Below are positions 1-11,673 of a stretch of DNA of 64,000 nucleotides, piece after piece. The position numbers were made by a program, and so were the translations under genes. The notes below the pieces were generated by a model that saw only the letters and a program-made list of their open reading frames with translations, had not been told where the DNA came from and made no database searches. This DNA is from Cryptomeria japonica (lineage: Eukaryota > Streptophyta > Pinopsida > Cupressales > Cupressaceae). The number at the start of each line of letters is the position of its first letter. Positions within the stretch are counted from its first letter, which is position 1. Where the stretch lies: assembly GCF_030272615.1 (NCBI RefSeq), contig NC_081413.1, forward strand, positions 558,969,945 to 559,033,944, given 5' to 3'.

Positions 1-1488
1 CATTTAAGAGCACCAACTCTTATAATCACAAACTTCTCAATCCAGACATCAACTCAACATCCTTGATGCACCAACCATAAGGATATTACAAATAAAATAA
101 TTTATCACTAATTTCAAATCTGAAGCATTGCACTTTCTATCATTAAGATGTTACAAATAAAGTAATCCAACATTGATTTCAAATTTGAAACTTTGCACTT
201 TTACACCATTAGAATACCATCACCCTTCAAATAGTTTGGTCAATTTTATGATTTAGAGTAATAGTAATTTGTAACCAAATTTTCATAATCCATGCACTAT
301 TTGTAACCTTCGAGAGTCATGTTCACAAACTCAGAAAAAATTTTCATTAATCAAATTACAACATACTACATCTTATTCATACTTCGAAACACAATGTTGT
401 TTAAATCTCAAAATCTCACTTCACAAGTTGATTGTATTCTCTCATCACTTTCTAATATACCCTTTATTAAATGTATACTCACAACACTTTGTAATCTGCC
501 ATTGTTAAATGCACACTTACAACACTTTGTAATTTGCACACTCATAACATTTTCATAATAAGTTCTCTATTCTTTCTAGCCACAATACACACGTTCAGAT
601 TCTTCTTACTTTTAGAAATAATTTACTATAATGATTACATAATAAATATTTATAACATGTTCAATGCTAGCTATGATGTCTCTACTACTTAACTTTCTAA
701 TTGATACACATACACATTTATAATGGTCCTTTGTTCTTCTTGAAATGGCTATCGGTTGAGTAGTTGAAGGATGGTTTTAAGAATTGTTCAATTGGTTATC
801 AATTATCAACTAACTTAACCATATAAACCAATAACTAACACTCTCCTATATTGCTGAAAGAGAATACAAAATAATCTTGTCTAGTAGCAATCAAAACAGA
901 AACATGGTTCGTAGTTTGAAGATAAAAATGATCAATTAGAAATATCTAACCAACCAAAAATAGTTTCAACTACTTACAACTAACCCTTTTGTCATAATTT
1001 ATTCATAATTGCATATAACCAAATACATAACCCAATAGCTAGAAGAAAGGTTCACACAAGGCAATCTTGATAAAATGCAATTTGTGAATAATCAATAGAA
1101 ATGTGACATCTCTTGTCTATGTGTTTGTTCTAAAAGCATTCCACCAACTCAGAGAAGATTGAAGACAATGATTAAAATTCTATTTGAGTCACATTGATTG
1201 ATAGCAAAAAATAACCTTGTATACAAATCATTATGTGTAAATATATAGGCAGTGGTTCTAATTGATCCATTATTCCAAAACTAATTAAGTTGTAGATTGA
1301 TCAATTCAAAATTATGAATATTCTGCTATCTTTTGTCATCAGAAATCAACACTTACCTGGATCACGTGTGGTCTCCATGGTGCACATCACATAACTACTG
1401 CATTCAATAATGAATTTATCTCATTTGACAAAAATCTATTTGATAATTGCATATCTCATTTTAACATCAATTCCAAATCTATCCAACA
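1..1488 (-). repeat. 3' LTR of H0 (cut by window edge)
   Basis: This segment matches the 5' LTR from about 57967 to 59867 along its whole length, apart from a 409-bp insertion present only in the 5' copy. It ends in AACA followed by a pyrimidine-rich tract, so on the minus strand it starts TGTT after a polypurine tract. About 300 bases of the LTR lie beyond the left edge. The small open frame at 319-558 is a chance ORF in LTR sequence. Confidence 0.85.
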
Positions 1489-1503
1489 ATATTCCCCTTT
1501 AGC
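1489..1503 (-). other. Polypurine tract of H0
   Basis: On the minus strand this reads TAAAGGGGAATAT immediately before the LTR start TGTTGG. It is the expected plus-strand DNA primer site of a copia element. The 90 bases up to 1593 are H0 3' untranslated sequence, interrupted by A. Confidence 0.7.
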
Positions 1504-2159
1504 ATTGATGTAAAAACTCCAACAACTTTTTTGATCTATTTAATCTAAATCAACACACCAGTCAAATCGCAATTGAAATCAGAGACCTAGAGCTGAAGAA
1601 CACCAATGGATACTGAGAGGGGGGTAAATCAGTGTATTTAATTTTTTTTAAAATTATGTGTGCAAGTACAAAAATTGTTGATTAATTAAGAACATACACA
1701 CATACAAATCAAACCACAACATAGATAATATGAGGAAAACCCAACGTGGGAAAAACCTCTGTGAGAATAGTTGATGGAGTCTACTGCTCCAATCCAGCTT
1801 CACTAATAAATAACAACTTACAAAGTTTAGAGCACCAACCCCTGATTTTATGAGCACCTACTCAAAGGAGCATCTACCCCTTCTTTGAGCACCCACTCAG
1901 AGATTTACAGTGATTGATCAAGTTTACAATGCAATGAAAAAGCCCTGTTACAAATGAGTTTTGTAACACTTAAAAATTTCTCATATCTTAAGAATGTCTT
2001 TCTCTGCCTGCTGAAGTTTTTCCTCTATTTCTCCTCCTTCCCCTGTCTGGTTATCTTCTTCTCTCTGCTACAACATTACCCTCCAAAATGCTCTTTTCTT
2101 ACTTTGTGAAGACACTTTCTACTTCTGTAAATTTGCTCTATTTTCTCTTGGTAGCAACA

Positions 2160-2261
<102 letters not shown>

Positions 2262-3054
2262 AAATTTAGTCAACTTCCTATTAAGATTTATGCATTTTCC
2301 ACCTCAATCTCTTTCTTAACAACCACACCAACCAACGTCGAAACTCATCACTCCTGCTGCTCTCTTCAACTTTGTACACACCAGTGATTACTTCTATTGC
2401 AAACTTGAATATTTTATTCAAGTCAGTTGTCTTGGAGATCTGCACCTTTGGATATTTTATTTTGTCCTAAATTTTATCTCATATTTGTCGCATGTAGTAA
2501 ATGTATCCAATCTTTCTTTTGATCATTCTCTATACTTAGATTACTAAGTTTAGTAATCTTTCTCTGCCCAAAATGATCTGGAATCCTTCCTCGAGCCACA
2601 CAACCTGCTCGTAACTCGGTTGCCATTAATGCATTTTCCATCCTTTGTCGACCTACTATGAAAAGATCGACAAGTACCACACTAGAATCCTTTGTCAACA
2701 ACTTTTGTGTATCTGATTCGTTCTTTGTTCATTAGGGAGCCTCATGTCTCCATATTCTTCATCCAAATCATATGGTCAAGGTCGGTCAACCACCACATAA
2801 AATCCTTAAGCCTATTGGCGTGCACAGATATCACCAAACTCCTCATTGGATGTCTAGACTGCACTATCAGCTTTGGTCAACTATAGTCAACCTACCATGT
2901 GGACCTCTGTGTCTATCAAGTTGCCAACGTGTCTACCAAATCATCTTGCATGATCTAACAACTTAGCTTATCTTTCCCCACATGGTCACTTCTTTCCAGG
3001 TCTCCATGGTCTTACTTACCCCACGTGACCCTTTGCTTTGGTCATACTTGTTGT

Positions 3055-3700
3055 AGGATAGCAGGAGGCATCGTCTTTATGCCTTAACTTATCCTGCAAG
3101 TTCCTCTTACATCCATTTGCAAGCGCGGGATAGCGGAATCATTATCTCACTTCACTGTCTTGTCCCACACAACTATCACTCTTCACTTTTGATGACGTGG
3201 GATAGCGGGAAGCAACTCTTTCTTTTCCTTGTGTTACCCTCCAAGGCCTCTAGTCGCAACACAAACAAGTCATAGGATAGCAGGAGGGGTCACTATGCCT
3301 TGCTTGAAGTTATCCCGCATGAACACCATGCGCACACTTGCGTGGTGAGGGATAGAGGGGGACACATTTCCCTTTTCTCTTTGCTTTTTCTTATCCTGTG
3401 GGATTCTTCACCTCCCTACTTGGTCACGCAGGATAGCTGGATGCCTTTGATTTTGTTTCCCCCGCGTGATATTTTCTTATCTCGCGTGACTTTTGTTGGT
3501 CACTTTTGACACTGTGGGATAAGAGGGACTGCCTTGTTCATCAAACTTAATTTATCTCGCATGACTAGCACATGACATTTTCAACAATGTGGGATAGCGA
3601 GTAGTGCCACTTTTGTGTTATCCCGTGAGGCATTCAACACTCGACCAACATGTTGTGGGATAAGGAGAACACCATTTTCTTTTTTCAGTGTTATCCTTTA
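3055..3700. promoter_or_regulatory. Array of GGATA/TATCC motifs in LTR A
   Basis: About 16 copies of GGATA(G/A) or its reverse TATC(C/T) lie 20-70 bases apart, in alternating orientation, often within GTGGGATAGCGG or TTATCCCGC. Several contain GATAAG, the I-box core. The matching block of the 5' LTR (about 13815-14460) has the same layout. A role as transcription-factor sites in U3 is inference; the repetition is visible. Confidence 0.5.
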
Positions 3701-3860
3701 TGGTCTCTTCCCTGCATTCGAACACACCACAAAACCCATGGATACACTTCAACCAAACAACTTCTGCCACATGGAAATCATGACTCTCAACCCCAACTTA
3801 GGACTCGTTCACTGCTACTAACATATGGAGACGATGAATCTGGTCGAAACCCCTGCAACA

Positions 3861-3880
3861 TAACATGACGTGTTATGCGC
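3861..3880. promoter_or_regulatory. Palindrome near the start of LTR A
   Basis: CATAACATGACGTGTTATG here and CATAACACGACGTGTTATG in the other LTR (about 14621-14640) form an inverted repeat around an ACGT core, close to the U3 end. Further GTTATGC copies follow within 40 bases. It could bind a bZIP-type dimer; function is not shown. Confidence 0.45.
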
Positions 3881-4022
3881 AATTGCACAACATAACCTGT
3901 GTGTTATGCATGAGTGCTATTTGCTTCTCCACAACCTCTTGACACCCCTTGACATCACGGTTGCTACCTATTATTCTGCAACCATTTGACGTCCCTTGAA
4001 ATCTCTAACAATAATGCCAACA

Positions 4023-4037
4023 ATCTCCCCTTTGGCA
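4023..4037 (-). other. Polypurine tract of A
   Basis: The minus strand reads CCAAAGGGGAGAT directly before the 3' LTR start TGTTGG. The 335 bases from 4038 to 4373 are 3' untranslated element sequence with a second purine-rich stretch near 4095; nothing else is seen there. Confidence 0.85.
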
Positions 4038-4373
4038 TTGATGTCAACACACTTGTAAACCACCCTCTAACTATTTTCTTCCCCTTTGACAACAATGGCA
4101 AAGGGTGAAACAACCAACTGTCAACTGTGCATGAACGAGCCCCCTTTGATTTTCTATAACGATGAATGAAACTTCCAATTTTGATCATGACACGTCTGCA
4201 ATACATTAGGAATTCCCTTTACAATTTCTTGACCTTTGTTTCCTGTAGCTAGATGAACCATTATTACAATATAAGGAGCAGTTCTACTACTGCTTACAAA
4301 AATTCAGAACTCCCCCTGAGATTGTAAATGAGGTTCAAGGCAGAAACAATGTGCTCCCCCTGAACCATGGACC

Positions 4374-4951
4374 TCAAAACAACACTTTAAGTGTAGAAGG
4401 AGGGTGAGACAACACCCAATTTCTATCACAAGTACTCAAAACTGTCTTGGGCAGTGGCTTAGTAAAGATGTCAGTGATTTCCTCACCAGTACAAACATAT
4501 TCAACTTTTACTTCTTTCTCTACAACCTTTTCCTTGAGAAAATGATATTTGATTGCAATGTGCTTTGTCCTAGAGTACATGACAAGGTTCTTTGATATAT
4601 TGATTGCACTTGAGTTGCCACACATGATAGGAATAGGATCCAAAAACTCTAGCTGAATTTCCTTGAGAGTTTGCTTCATCCACAAAACTTGTGAGCAACA
4701 TGTAGCAGCTGCAATACACTCTGCTTCAGCAGTTGAGAGTGAAATTGACTCTTTCTTTTTTCTATGCCATTACACCAATATATCTCCAAGGAAGAAGGCT
4801 CCACCACTAGTGATCTTCTTGTTATATACACATCCTTCCCAATCTGCATCAGTATAGGCTTGCAGTGTGAAGTCTCATTTCTTTGGATACCATAAGCCAC
4901 AAGTAAGTGTCCCCTACAGATACTTGAATATCCTCCCAACAACATTGACAT
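4374..4951 (-). pseudogene. RNase H of element A (broken)
   Basis: This is the C-terminal RNase H of copia pol, which degrades the RNA strand during reverse transcription. Read across two frames it shows YTDADW followed by TSGG-type text, then WMKQTLKEI, then SAINISKN, the KHIAIKYHFL segment, and ITDIFTKPLPK near the end. The acidic residue normally in the MCDN motif is Gly here (MCGNSSAINISKN), so a catalytic Asp is lost. At least one frameshift (near 4680) and stops separate the pieces. The end lies about 350 bases before the LTR, leaving no room for an env gene. Confidence 0.85.
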
Positions 4952-5854
4952 GTGATTTCTTAGGAGCTACTTGAAATCTTGCAACCATGCATACAACTTG
5001 AACTATATCGGGCCTTGAACTTGTAAGATACAATAGCCTTCCAATCATGGATCTGTACAAGGTCTGATCAACACTAGCTAACACATCATCTTTGCTTAGC
5101 TTGCATCCTGTTACCATGGGGGTACTAACTAGTTTGTTGTCTTCCATTTGAAATTTATTCAACATGTATTTAGCATACTTGGTTTGAGAGATGAATATGC
5201 CTTTGTTCTGCTGTGGTATTTGCATACCAAGAAAATATGACAAATCTCCAAGCAAGGACATTTCAAACTCTGTCTGCATCTCATCAACAAATTCTTTGCA
5301 TAGAACATCTTTGTTGCCTCCAAAGATGATATCATCTACATATACCACTACTATGATCATGTGGTCTCCATCTACCTTAATATATAAATTACTGTCAACA
5401 TTTCCTTTTCTAAAAGCTTGTTGATTTAAGTACTTATCCAACCTAGAATACCATGCTCTAGGTGCCTACTTTAGACCATATAACGTTTTCTCCAATCTGC
5501 AGACAAAGTTCTTATCTTCATGCAACTGGAAACCTTTAGGTTTCTCTATGTAGACCTCTTTTTCAAGATTGTCATTCAAGAATAAAGATTTGACATCCAT
5601 TTGATATACTTTATATCCTTTATAGGTTGCAAATGCCAAGAACATCCTTATAGCTTCAAGCCTTGCAACTGGTGCAAATGTCTCCTCAAATCTATGCCCT
5701 CTACTTGGGCATATCCCTTGCATGCAAGCCTTGCTTTGTTCCTTATCACTTTGCCTTCTTCATTCATCTTGTTCTTGTAGACCCATTTAGTCCCAATAAC
5801 ATTCTTGTCAATGGGTCTAGGAACCAATTCCCATGTTTTATTCTTTTCAATCTG
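4914..5854 (-). pseudogene. Reverse transcriptase of element A (broken)
   Basis: This is copia-type RT. From the N-terminus it shows a [10 protein letters not shown]-like start (about 5800), ETFAPVARLEAI, the YQMDVKSLFLN motif (family: VYQMDVKTAFLNG), LEKTLYGLK, and the catalytic YVDDIIFGG at about 5320-5345. GDLSYFLGMQI and SMIGRLLYLTSSRPDI follow. Breaks are a one-base loss near 5695 that shifts the frame and a stop at 5466-5468 where the family has Gln (LKQAPRAW). The catalytic YVDD survives. Confidence 0.88.
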
Positions 5855-6463
5855 CTATAGCTCTTCTTCCATTGCATTCATCCACTTCTCACTCTTGTTG
5901 GTTTCATCATATGTTTTGTGTTTCATCTCAGTCATAAGGCAAAAATTTACTTGCTTAGTGTTCCTAGCTCTCCTTCTAGTTTGCACACGATAATTTTTGT
6001 TTCCAATAATTTGATCCTCAGGGTGATTCTTTTGCACATATCTGTTTGGGGCTTTGCTAGGTGTTTCTTCTTCATGTTCACTCTCAGATTGATCTTCATC
6101 TTCAACATATGGTTCTTCATTCTGAGTAATTAAGTTTTGCCTTCCTTTGTGTATATCTTCATCTACATTCACATGTACACTCTCAATTACCTTCTTTAAT
6201 CTTTTGTTGAAACACTTGTAGGCCTTGTTGTGAGTAGAGTAGCCTAAGAAGATACCTTCATCACTTCTTGATTCAAAGTTTCCTAGTCCATCTTTTTCTC
6301 TTTTGATGAAGCATTTGCTGCCAAACACTTTGAAATACTTGACTGAGGATCTCCTATCATACCATGGTTCATAAGGTGTCCTATTGTTGTTCACCCTTAG
6401 TTGTACTTTGTTTAAGGTGTATACAACAGTGTGAATTGCCTCTTTCCAATAACCATCAGGCAA
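5855..6463 (-). pseudogene. Integrase C-terminal part of element A
   Basis: A continuous 202-residue frame covers the end of the copia integrase. It shows YWKEAIHTVVYTLNKV, then TPYEPWY, the KYFKVFGSKCFI segment and GIFLGYSTHNKAYKCFN, all family landmarks. An acidic, variable linker follows (about residues 105-150), then TYDETNKSEKWMNAMEEEL leading into RT. It is cut from the core by a stop near 6476. Confidence 0.85.
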
Positions 6464-6475
6464 ATTTGTTTCATT

Positions 6476-7024
6476 TTACATTGTTCTTGCCATTTCCTTG
6501 ACTCTCCCATTCTTCCTTTCCACAACACCTATTTGTTGTGGTGTCCTCGGGGCTGAATATTGTATTCTGATTCCATGTCTCTCACAGTATTCTTCAAATT
6601 CATTAGATGTGAATTCTCCTCCACGGTCTGATCTCAGTTTTTTTAGCTTGTAGCCACTTTCCTTTTCTACCATCTTCTTGAAGACCTTGAAGACCTTGAA
6701 TCTCTCAAATGGTTGAGACTTGTCTTGCAAGAAGGTGACCCATGTCATTCTTGAAAAGTCATTTATAAGCAGCATAAAGTATTTTTCTCCATTTAATGCT
6801 ATTTTCCTTGTAGGCCAACAAAAATCAGTATGCACAAGCTCTAGTGGCCTTGTAGTTGAGTATTCTTTGGTCTTAAAACTTACTTTAGTTTTCTTCCCTC
6901 TTTGACACTCATCACAAAATGTGCTTGCAGGTTTGATAATCTATGGTATGTGCCTTACATATCCTTTCTTGCTTACCTTAACCAGGTTATCAAAATTGAT
7001 GTGACCTAGTCTTCTATGCCATAA
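6476..7024 (-). pseudogene. Integrase zinc and catalytic core of element A
   Basis: The HHCC zinc part reads WHRRLGHINFDNL ... CDECQRGKK (about 6890-7020), with a TAG at 7025-7027 just upstream and another near 6942. The core follows in one 119-residue frame. The three catalytic acidic residues of the D,D(35)E triad are in place: Asp in HTDFCWP, Asp in LRSDRGGEF, Glu in GVVERKN. The active site is therefore intact although the gene is interrupted. Confidence 0.85.
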
Positions 7025-7447
7025 CTAGCTTTCATCAACTTGTCCCATCATACATTGAGACCCAAAACATTCCTTAAAATTATATACATTACCATATGTC
7101 CTTTTCCCTTCAGCAACAAGCTGACCACTACTCTCTTTTTTGATTTCACGACCCTTGGAATAAAATGTAAACTTATATCCTTTGTCACACATTTGACTCA
7201 CACTTATCAGATTGTGCTTCAGACCTCCAACATAATAAACATCATGAGCTCTCAGCTTGCCATCAATGTTTGGTGTATCTTTACCCTTGATTTTGATTGA
7301 TAAATTGTCTCCAAATCTCACTGAACCAGCATTCCAATATTCAAGCTTAATTAATTTATTTTTATCACCAGTCAGGTGGTTGGAACAACCACTGCTAACT
7401 ACCCACAAGTTTTTCCTTTCAACATGTAGGTCAGTTTGAACAATCAA
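7025..7447 (-). pseudogene. Protease region of element A (catalytic Asp lost)
   Basis: This 140-residue frame is the copia aspartic protease region: SGCSNHLTGDK, SIKIKGKDT, DVYYVGGLKHNLISVSQM and the FTFYSKGREI segment. The catalytic DSG triplet of the family is SSG here, so the nucleophilic Asp is missing. The frame ends at TAG 7025-7027, just before the integrase zinc domain. The N-terminal Met is unlikely to be a real start, because the protease is normally part of a polyprotein. Confidence 0.85.
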
Positions 7448-7812
7448 ACTTGACTCAACCTTATCTTTATCCTTTTTTGCCCAAACTTGTTTGGTTTCTT
7501 TCTTCTTCTCTGTTGTCCCATTGATTTTGCATCAGGTTCAGATGCTGACATTGTGTTCTTTTGCTTAGCTATCCTAAGCTTACAATATTTTGCAATGGGG
7601 ACCACATTTTGACAATGATAGCATTTGACATTTGTATTGAATGATGAGTTTGAAAAACTACTTTAGGATTGCGATACATTTCTCCTACATTCATAACTCA
7701 TATGACCATACCCTTTACATTGATAACAAATAACATTCATATCCCTAAGAGAAACAAATTGATTTCTATTTTCGAAACTAGGTGGAGGTCTATGTTGTTG
7801 GCAATATTGCAT
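7448..7812 (-). pseudogene. Gag C-terminal zinc knuckles of element A
   Basis: Two CCHC-type nucleocapsid knuckles lie here in decayed frame. CYQCKGYGHMSYEC (about 7690-7735) is complete. CYHCQNVVPIAKYC (about 7590-7630) has Pro in place of the zinc-binding His. A stop separates them. They continue the knuckle at 9360-9400 once the insertion 7813-9354 is discounted. Role: binding of element RNA in the particle. Confidence 0.75.
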
Positions 7813-9354
7813 TATAACAGACAATGAAAGATTGTTGCAATTTCATAAGGATATTGAGAAGGTTGTTGATGATTATGGATATAACTGATTAAAGATGTTT
7901 ACTGTCTTGATATTATTATTTTGTCATTGATGTCAAGAAATTGATTTTCTAATTCAGTATGATGTTGCCATATCTTGAGAAGTATGATATGAAGATTATA
8001 AAGATATCGGTAAAAGACACAGGAAAGAATATGATGAATAAGGGGATGAATAAGGTATTCAATGGGCAACTAGTATCAAGTCAAACAATGATGAGATCAT
8101 GATGTTTAGATTGTTTTAACATCACACATATGTTGTAAATATAAAGGTTAATACTATACTATGTTATCAAGCAAAGAACCTAGTCAGTAAACCCTAAGGA
8201 ACCTAGTTGGTAAACCCTAAGGTTATCACTATCGGTTAATGAAGGCAGAATGTCTACCAAGTGAAGTTTAGTATTCACCGAGTTGTTACCGAGTTGTAAC
8301 CGAGCTATAATAGAGTGCATTAAATGTTTACATGCGTTATTTAATGAAGGAAACCGATGAGTTGGAATTGATCAATGATTGGTGAGCCGTGAATGAAGTT
8401 TGTTAACGAATCTAAGGCAATGAAAAGTCGGCATGAAGATCTACAACTCAAATTGAACCGCAATACCCTGGCACAAGTTCCAAGACTAATATACAAGTTC
8501 CAAGGTGAGGTAAAACATTTTCAAATTGAAAGATGCATTGAACCTGGACAAGATTGAAGATCTGATGGCTATGATTGATCATGGGAAATGTGATCAAGGA
8601 GATTAAGCGGTTACCTAATTGTTTATAAATAGGAAACTGTTGATAAACAATGTATGTGGGCAAGTGTATGCACAAGGATGCTACATAGTGATTACTGAGC
8701 ATAGAAGCTTGAAGACCTGTTTTGAATAATAGAGTATAGAAGCCCAGCAGATAGACAAGATTAGTTCTATGTCTAGATTGTATTGAACAAATAAGAATCT
8801 GCTTTAGCATTTTAGATATGAAGTTGCAGATAGATTTTATTACTGGTATTTTGTGAAAGTGACAAAAAATCTCTTAACCGAGTGGACTTAACAATCTTAT
8901 TTGTAAAACCCTCTAGAAAGGTGACATTTTGATTGAGTGTTTGAAATCCTTTAACAAGGTCACTTCTAACAAGGTGAAGATCCTAACAGATCTGAGGGAA
9001 ATCCCTTAACCGGGTCACATCTAGCAATGTGTTTGTAATCTTTAACAGGATTTTCTTTTAACCAAGCATACTCTAGAAGAGTATATTTCTTAGTGGGTCC
9101 GAAATCCCACAGTGGTTTTTCCCTATTTAGGTTTCCATGTTAAATCTGGTGTTATGAGGTTTATGATGTTCATATGATTTTGAGTTTGCATGTTTAACAG
9201 TTTTGGTTATATTACTGAAATATATGTTACCGAGGTTGAATCTGATGTTTTTATGGAAGATTAAGTTTGTATGATTCACCACCCCCCCCGCCCCCCGCCT
9301 CTCATCTTGTTGGCTATTGGATCTGTACTTATATTAAGTATCAGAACTATCATA
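7813..9354 (+). mobile_element. K: LTR-like insertion inside gag of A
   Basis: TGCAT lies on both sides (7808-7812 and 9355-9359), and discounting one copy plus the insert rejoins the gag frame of A, which fixes the boundaries. The insert starts with GACAATGAAAGAT followed by TGTTGC (7833), like a PPT-LTR junction. It carries LTR-type text (CCCACAGTGGTTTTTCCC, about 9107) and the GATTCACC-C-run-CTCTCA motif (about 9275-9304) seen near the U5 end of other LTRs here. It ends with AAGTATCAGAAC, close to a tRNA-Met PBS. It therefore looks like PPT-LTR-PBS in plus orientation, with no coding sequence. Confidence 0.7.
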
Positions 9355-10520
9355 TGCATAAACTTACAACCAACAATTTTATGACCATAAGTATTACATT
9401 TATAGCAGTATCCATGGAATTGAGGTACATACCAATCATTGTTGAAATTGTTTCTCATTGGTCTCCTTGGAGCAGCATAAATTGGTCTCCCTGAACTCTT
9501 CCTTCTTGTATCCTTGACCTTTATGAAGCCTTCATCATCCATCTTGGCTTTTCTTTTAGGATCAACATATTGGTTCCTTGTAACCGCAACATATGTCTTC
9601 TTCTCAGTAGGCTTGCTGGCAATGAAGGTTTGTCATTTACTATTATCACTTGAAGAAACAAATTGTATTTCTTTATTTAATGAGTTCTTACTTGTAGAAC
9701 ATTGACCAGCATCAAAGCCAACACCCTTTGTGTCTTTGCAATTGCTTTTGTTTGCTCAATATTTTATCTAAAGTATCAGTGTTGCCCTCATACTTGATTC
9801 TCACCTTGAGTTCATCTTTGCACTTTTCAAGTCTCTTTCTTAAATTTACAAGATATTCTTCTAATTTTTGATACTCCTTATCCTTTCTTTCTAAATCTGA
9901 TTTTGTTACTTCATACATCCTCTTTTATTCTTCCAACTAGATCTTCAAGGCGGAAACTATTATCTTTTATTCCTCAAGTGATTTGTTTAGTAGATCATGT
10001 TCTTTAGCAACATCATTATTGTACTTTTTATATTCCTTTCTTACTTTTTTAAGTTCTTCTAGTGCACTCACAAGTTCCCCTTCAAGATCTTCTTCAACTT
10101 CAATTTCCTCTTTTTCATCATCAACAAAATGTTCATCAGACAATTCTCCTTGCACCATGAAGAGATTGACTTCTCTTTCACCTCCACTACAACCATCTTT
10201 AGAGACACTTTCTTCATCAGAGGTATCATCTTCAAATGTGTAAAGACTTCTCTTACTCTTAAAACTTCTTATCCTCGACTTATAAGAATTCTTTATCTTT
10301 TCCTTGCCAAAGATTTCATGTTTTTCTTTTCATCTTCATCCTTCTCTCCATAAGAGTAGTTAGATGCAAAGTGTCCAATCTTGCCACAATTGAAACATTT
10401 GAAAGGCAACTTACCTTTGTACTTTCCTGAACCTATTTTGAGCTTCCTTACAAAGTTTTCTACAACAACATTAGAATCATTTTCATCCTCAATTGTAGCT
10501 TGTTCTTTTCCTTTCTGTGA
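9355..10520 (-). pseudogene. Gag middle part of element A: knuckle, coiled coil, knuckle
   Basis: Reading right to left: the first CCHC knuckle CFNCGKIGHFASNY (about 10352-10396) has Tyr in place of the last Cys. An acidic, Lys/Glu-rich coiled coil follows (about 9712-10160, for example EELKKVRKEYKKYNND). A basic stretch and an intact knuckle CYKCNTYGHKIVGC (about 9375-9420) come next. Stops and frame changes break it near 9920-9965 and 9700. This two-knuckle-block Gag with a coiled coil between resembles large copia Gag proteins. Its C-terminal half parallels ORF1 of B and D. Confidence 0.8.
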
Positions 10521-10525
10521 GGTAT

Positions 10526-11668
10526 TAAAGGTGTATACACCTAAAAATGGTCTAAAGATAATAAATTAAATAAGCAATTATTTAATTAAGCCCCCTTCCT
10601 AATTTAATTGAATTTTTTAGGAAATTTGATTAAATTCTCCTTTTCATCTACTTATTAATAAATATAAGGATTTATTTAATAGGTTCATTTCCATGGTCCC
10701 CTTTGATTAATTAATTCAAATTAATTAATCATCCCCCCACTTCAATCTATTCTTCTAATCCTCTAATTAATTAAAACAAATCAATTGATGAGTTGTTGAG
10801 AATTAATTAGTCTTTTCCTATTATTTGAATTTTTAAATTCAAATTACCCACATGCCTCCTAACTTCTAACCACCTAACCTAACCATCCCTCTAACCTAAC
10901 CCATTCCACCTAACCTTGGGTTTAACTAACCCCATCCTATCTTGCACATTCTAACCTCCTTATCCTAACCTCCTATGGTGTGGATATTTTCTTCTTGAGA
11001 CACATGTCACTTTGGCTACATGTCTCCTCTCTTGGACACTTGCCCTTTTATGAGCAAAGCTCCTTGACACTTGTCACCACAGAGATAACAAGTGTCTCTT
11101 CCTCCAACCTCTTCTCCAACCTCCTCCAATTTCACTCTTGATATCTTCAGACTCAATCTTGATCGTTGATTCCTTCCACCTCACCCCTTGCATTGGAAAT
11201 CCTCTAAATATCCCCCATTATGGAGCACAAAGGATCCCCATCTCATTTCATCTTAGGCATTGTTACTATAGGCATATCATTTGAGCATTGTTGTTTTAAG
11301 CAATTGCATCTTAGATTTAGTTTAATTTGATCATTTTATAGCATAATTGTTGAATCATGTAGCTTAATCAATCTCTTTTCTAGCTTAATTGCATGATCAT
11401 CATAGCTTAATCATGCATATCATTATCTTAATTAGTCTCTTGGATCAATCTAGCATAATCAATCTCATCTTTGCATATCATTATCATTTTAAATCCTCCG
11501 TCTAGGTGTAGTCAAGTCACTGGGATTGCTTATCCAGATCTGAGAGCAAATCCATACTCGCATCTCTTAGGAGGCGATAGGTTGCTTTGTCATGGTTCAT
11601 CTTTGTTTTCTTATTATTTGCTAACCATGCTTGTAATGATCTATTGAGTATTTTGTGTTGCGGCTGCA
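10526..11668. mobile_element. Solo-LTR-like insertion in gag of A (1,143 bp)
   Basis: GGTAT flanks it on both sides (10521-10525 and 11669-11673), and gag of A resumes on each side. The insert ends in CTGCA and starts TAAAGG, perhaps a mutated TG. It contains no ORF of note, AT-rich left sequence and a degenerate CCTAAC-rich stretch (about 10855-10940). No second LTR or internal region is present, so a solo LTR is the simplest reading; the family is unknown. Confidence 0.65.
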
Positions 11669-11673
11669 GGTAT

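Noticed and set aside
4023-4373. Possible env gene after RNase H in A
   Set aside because: Only 350 bases separate RNase H from the LTR and there is no open frame.
9267-9494. Proline-run ORF
   Set aside because: The prolines come from the C-run of the LTR U5 motif; the frame crosses an element boundary.
10855-10985. Telomere-like CCTAAC words
   Set aside because: Too irregular to be an interstitial telomere array; more likely base composition of an LTR.
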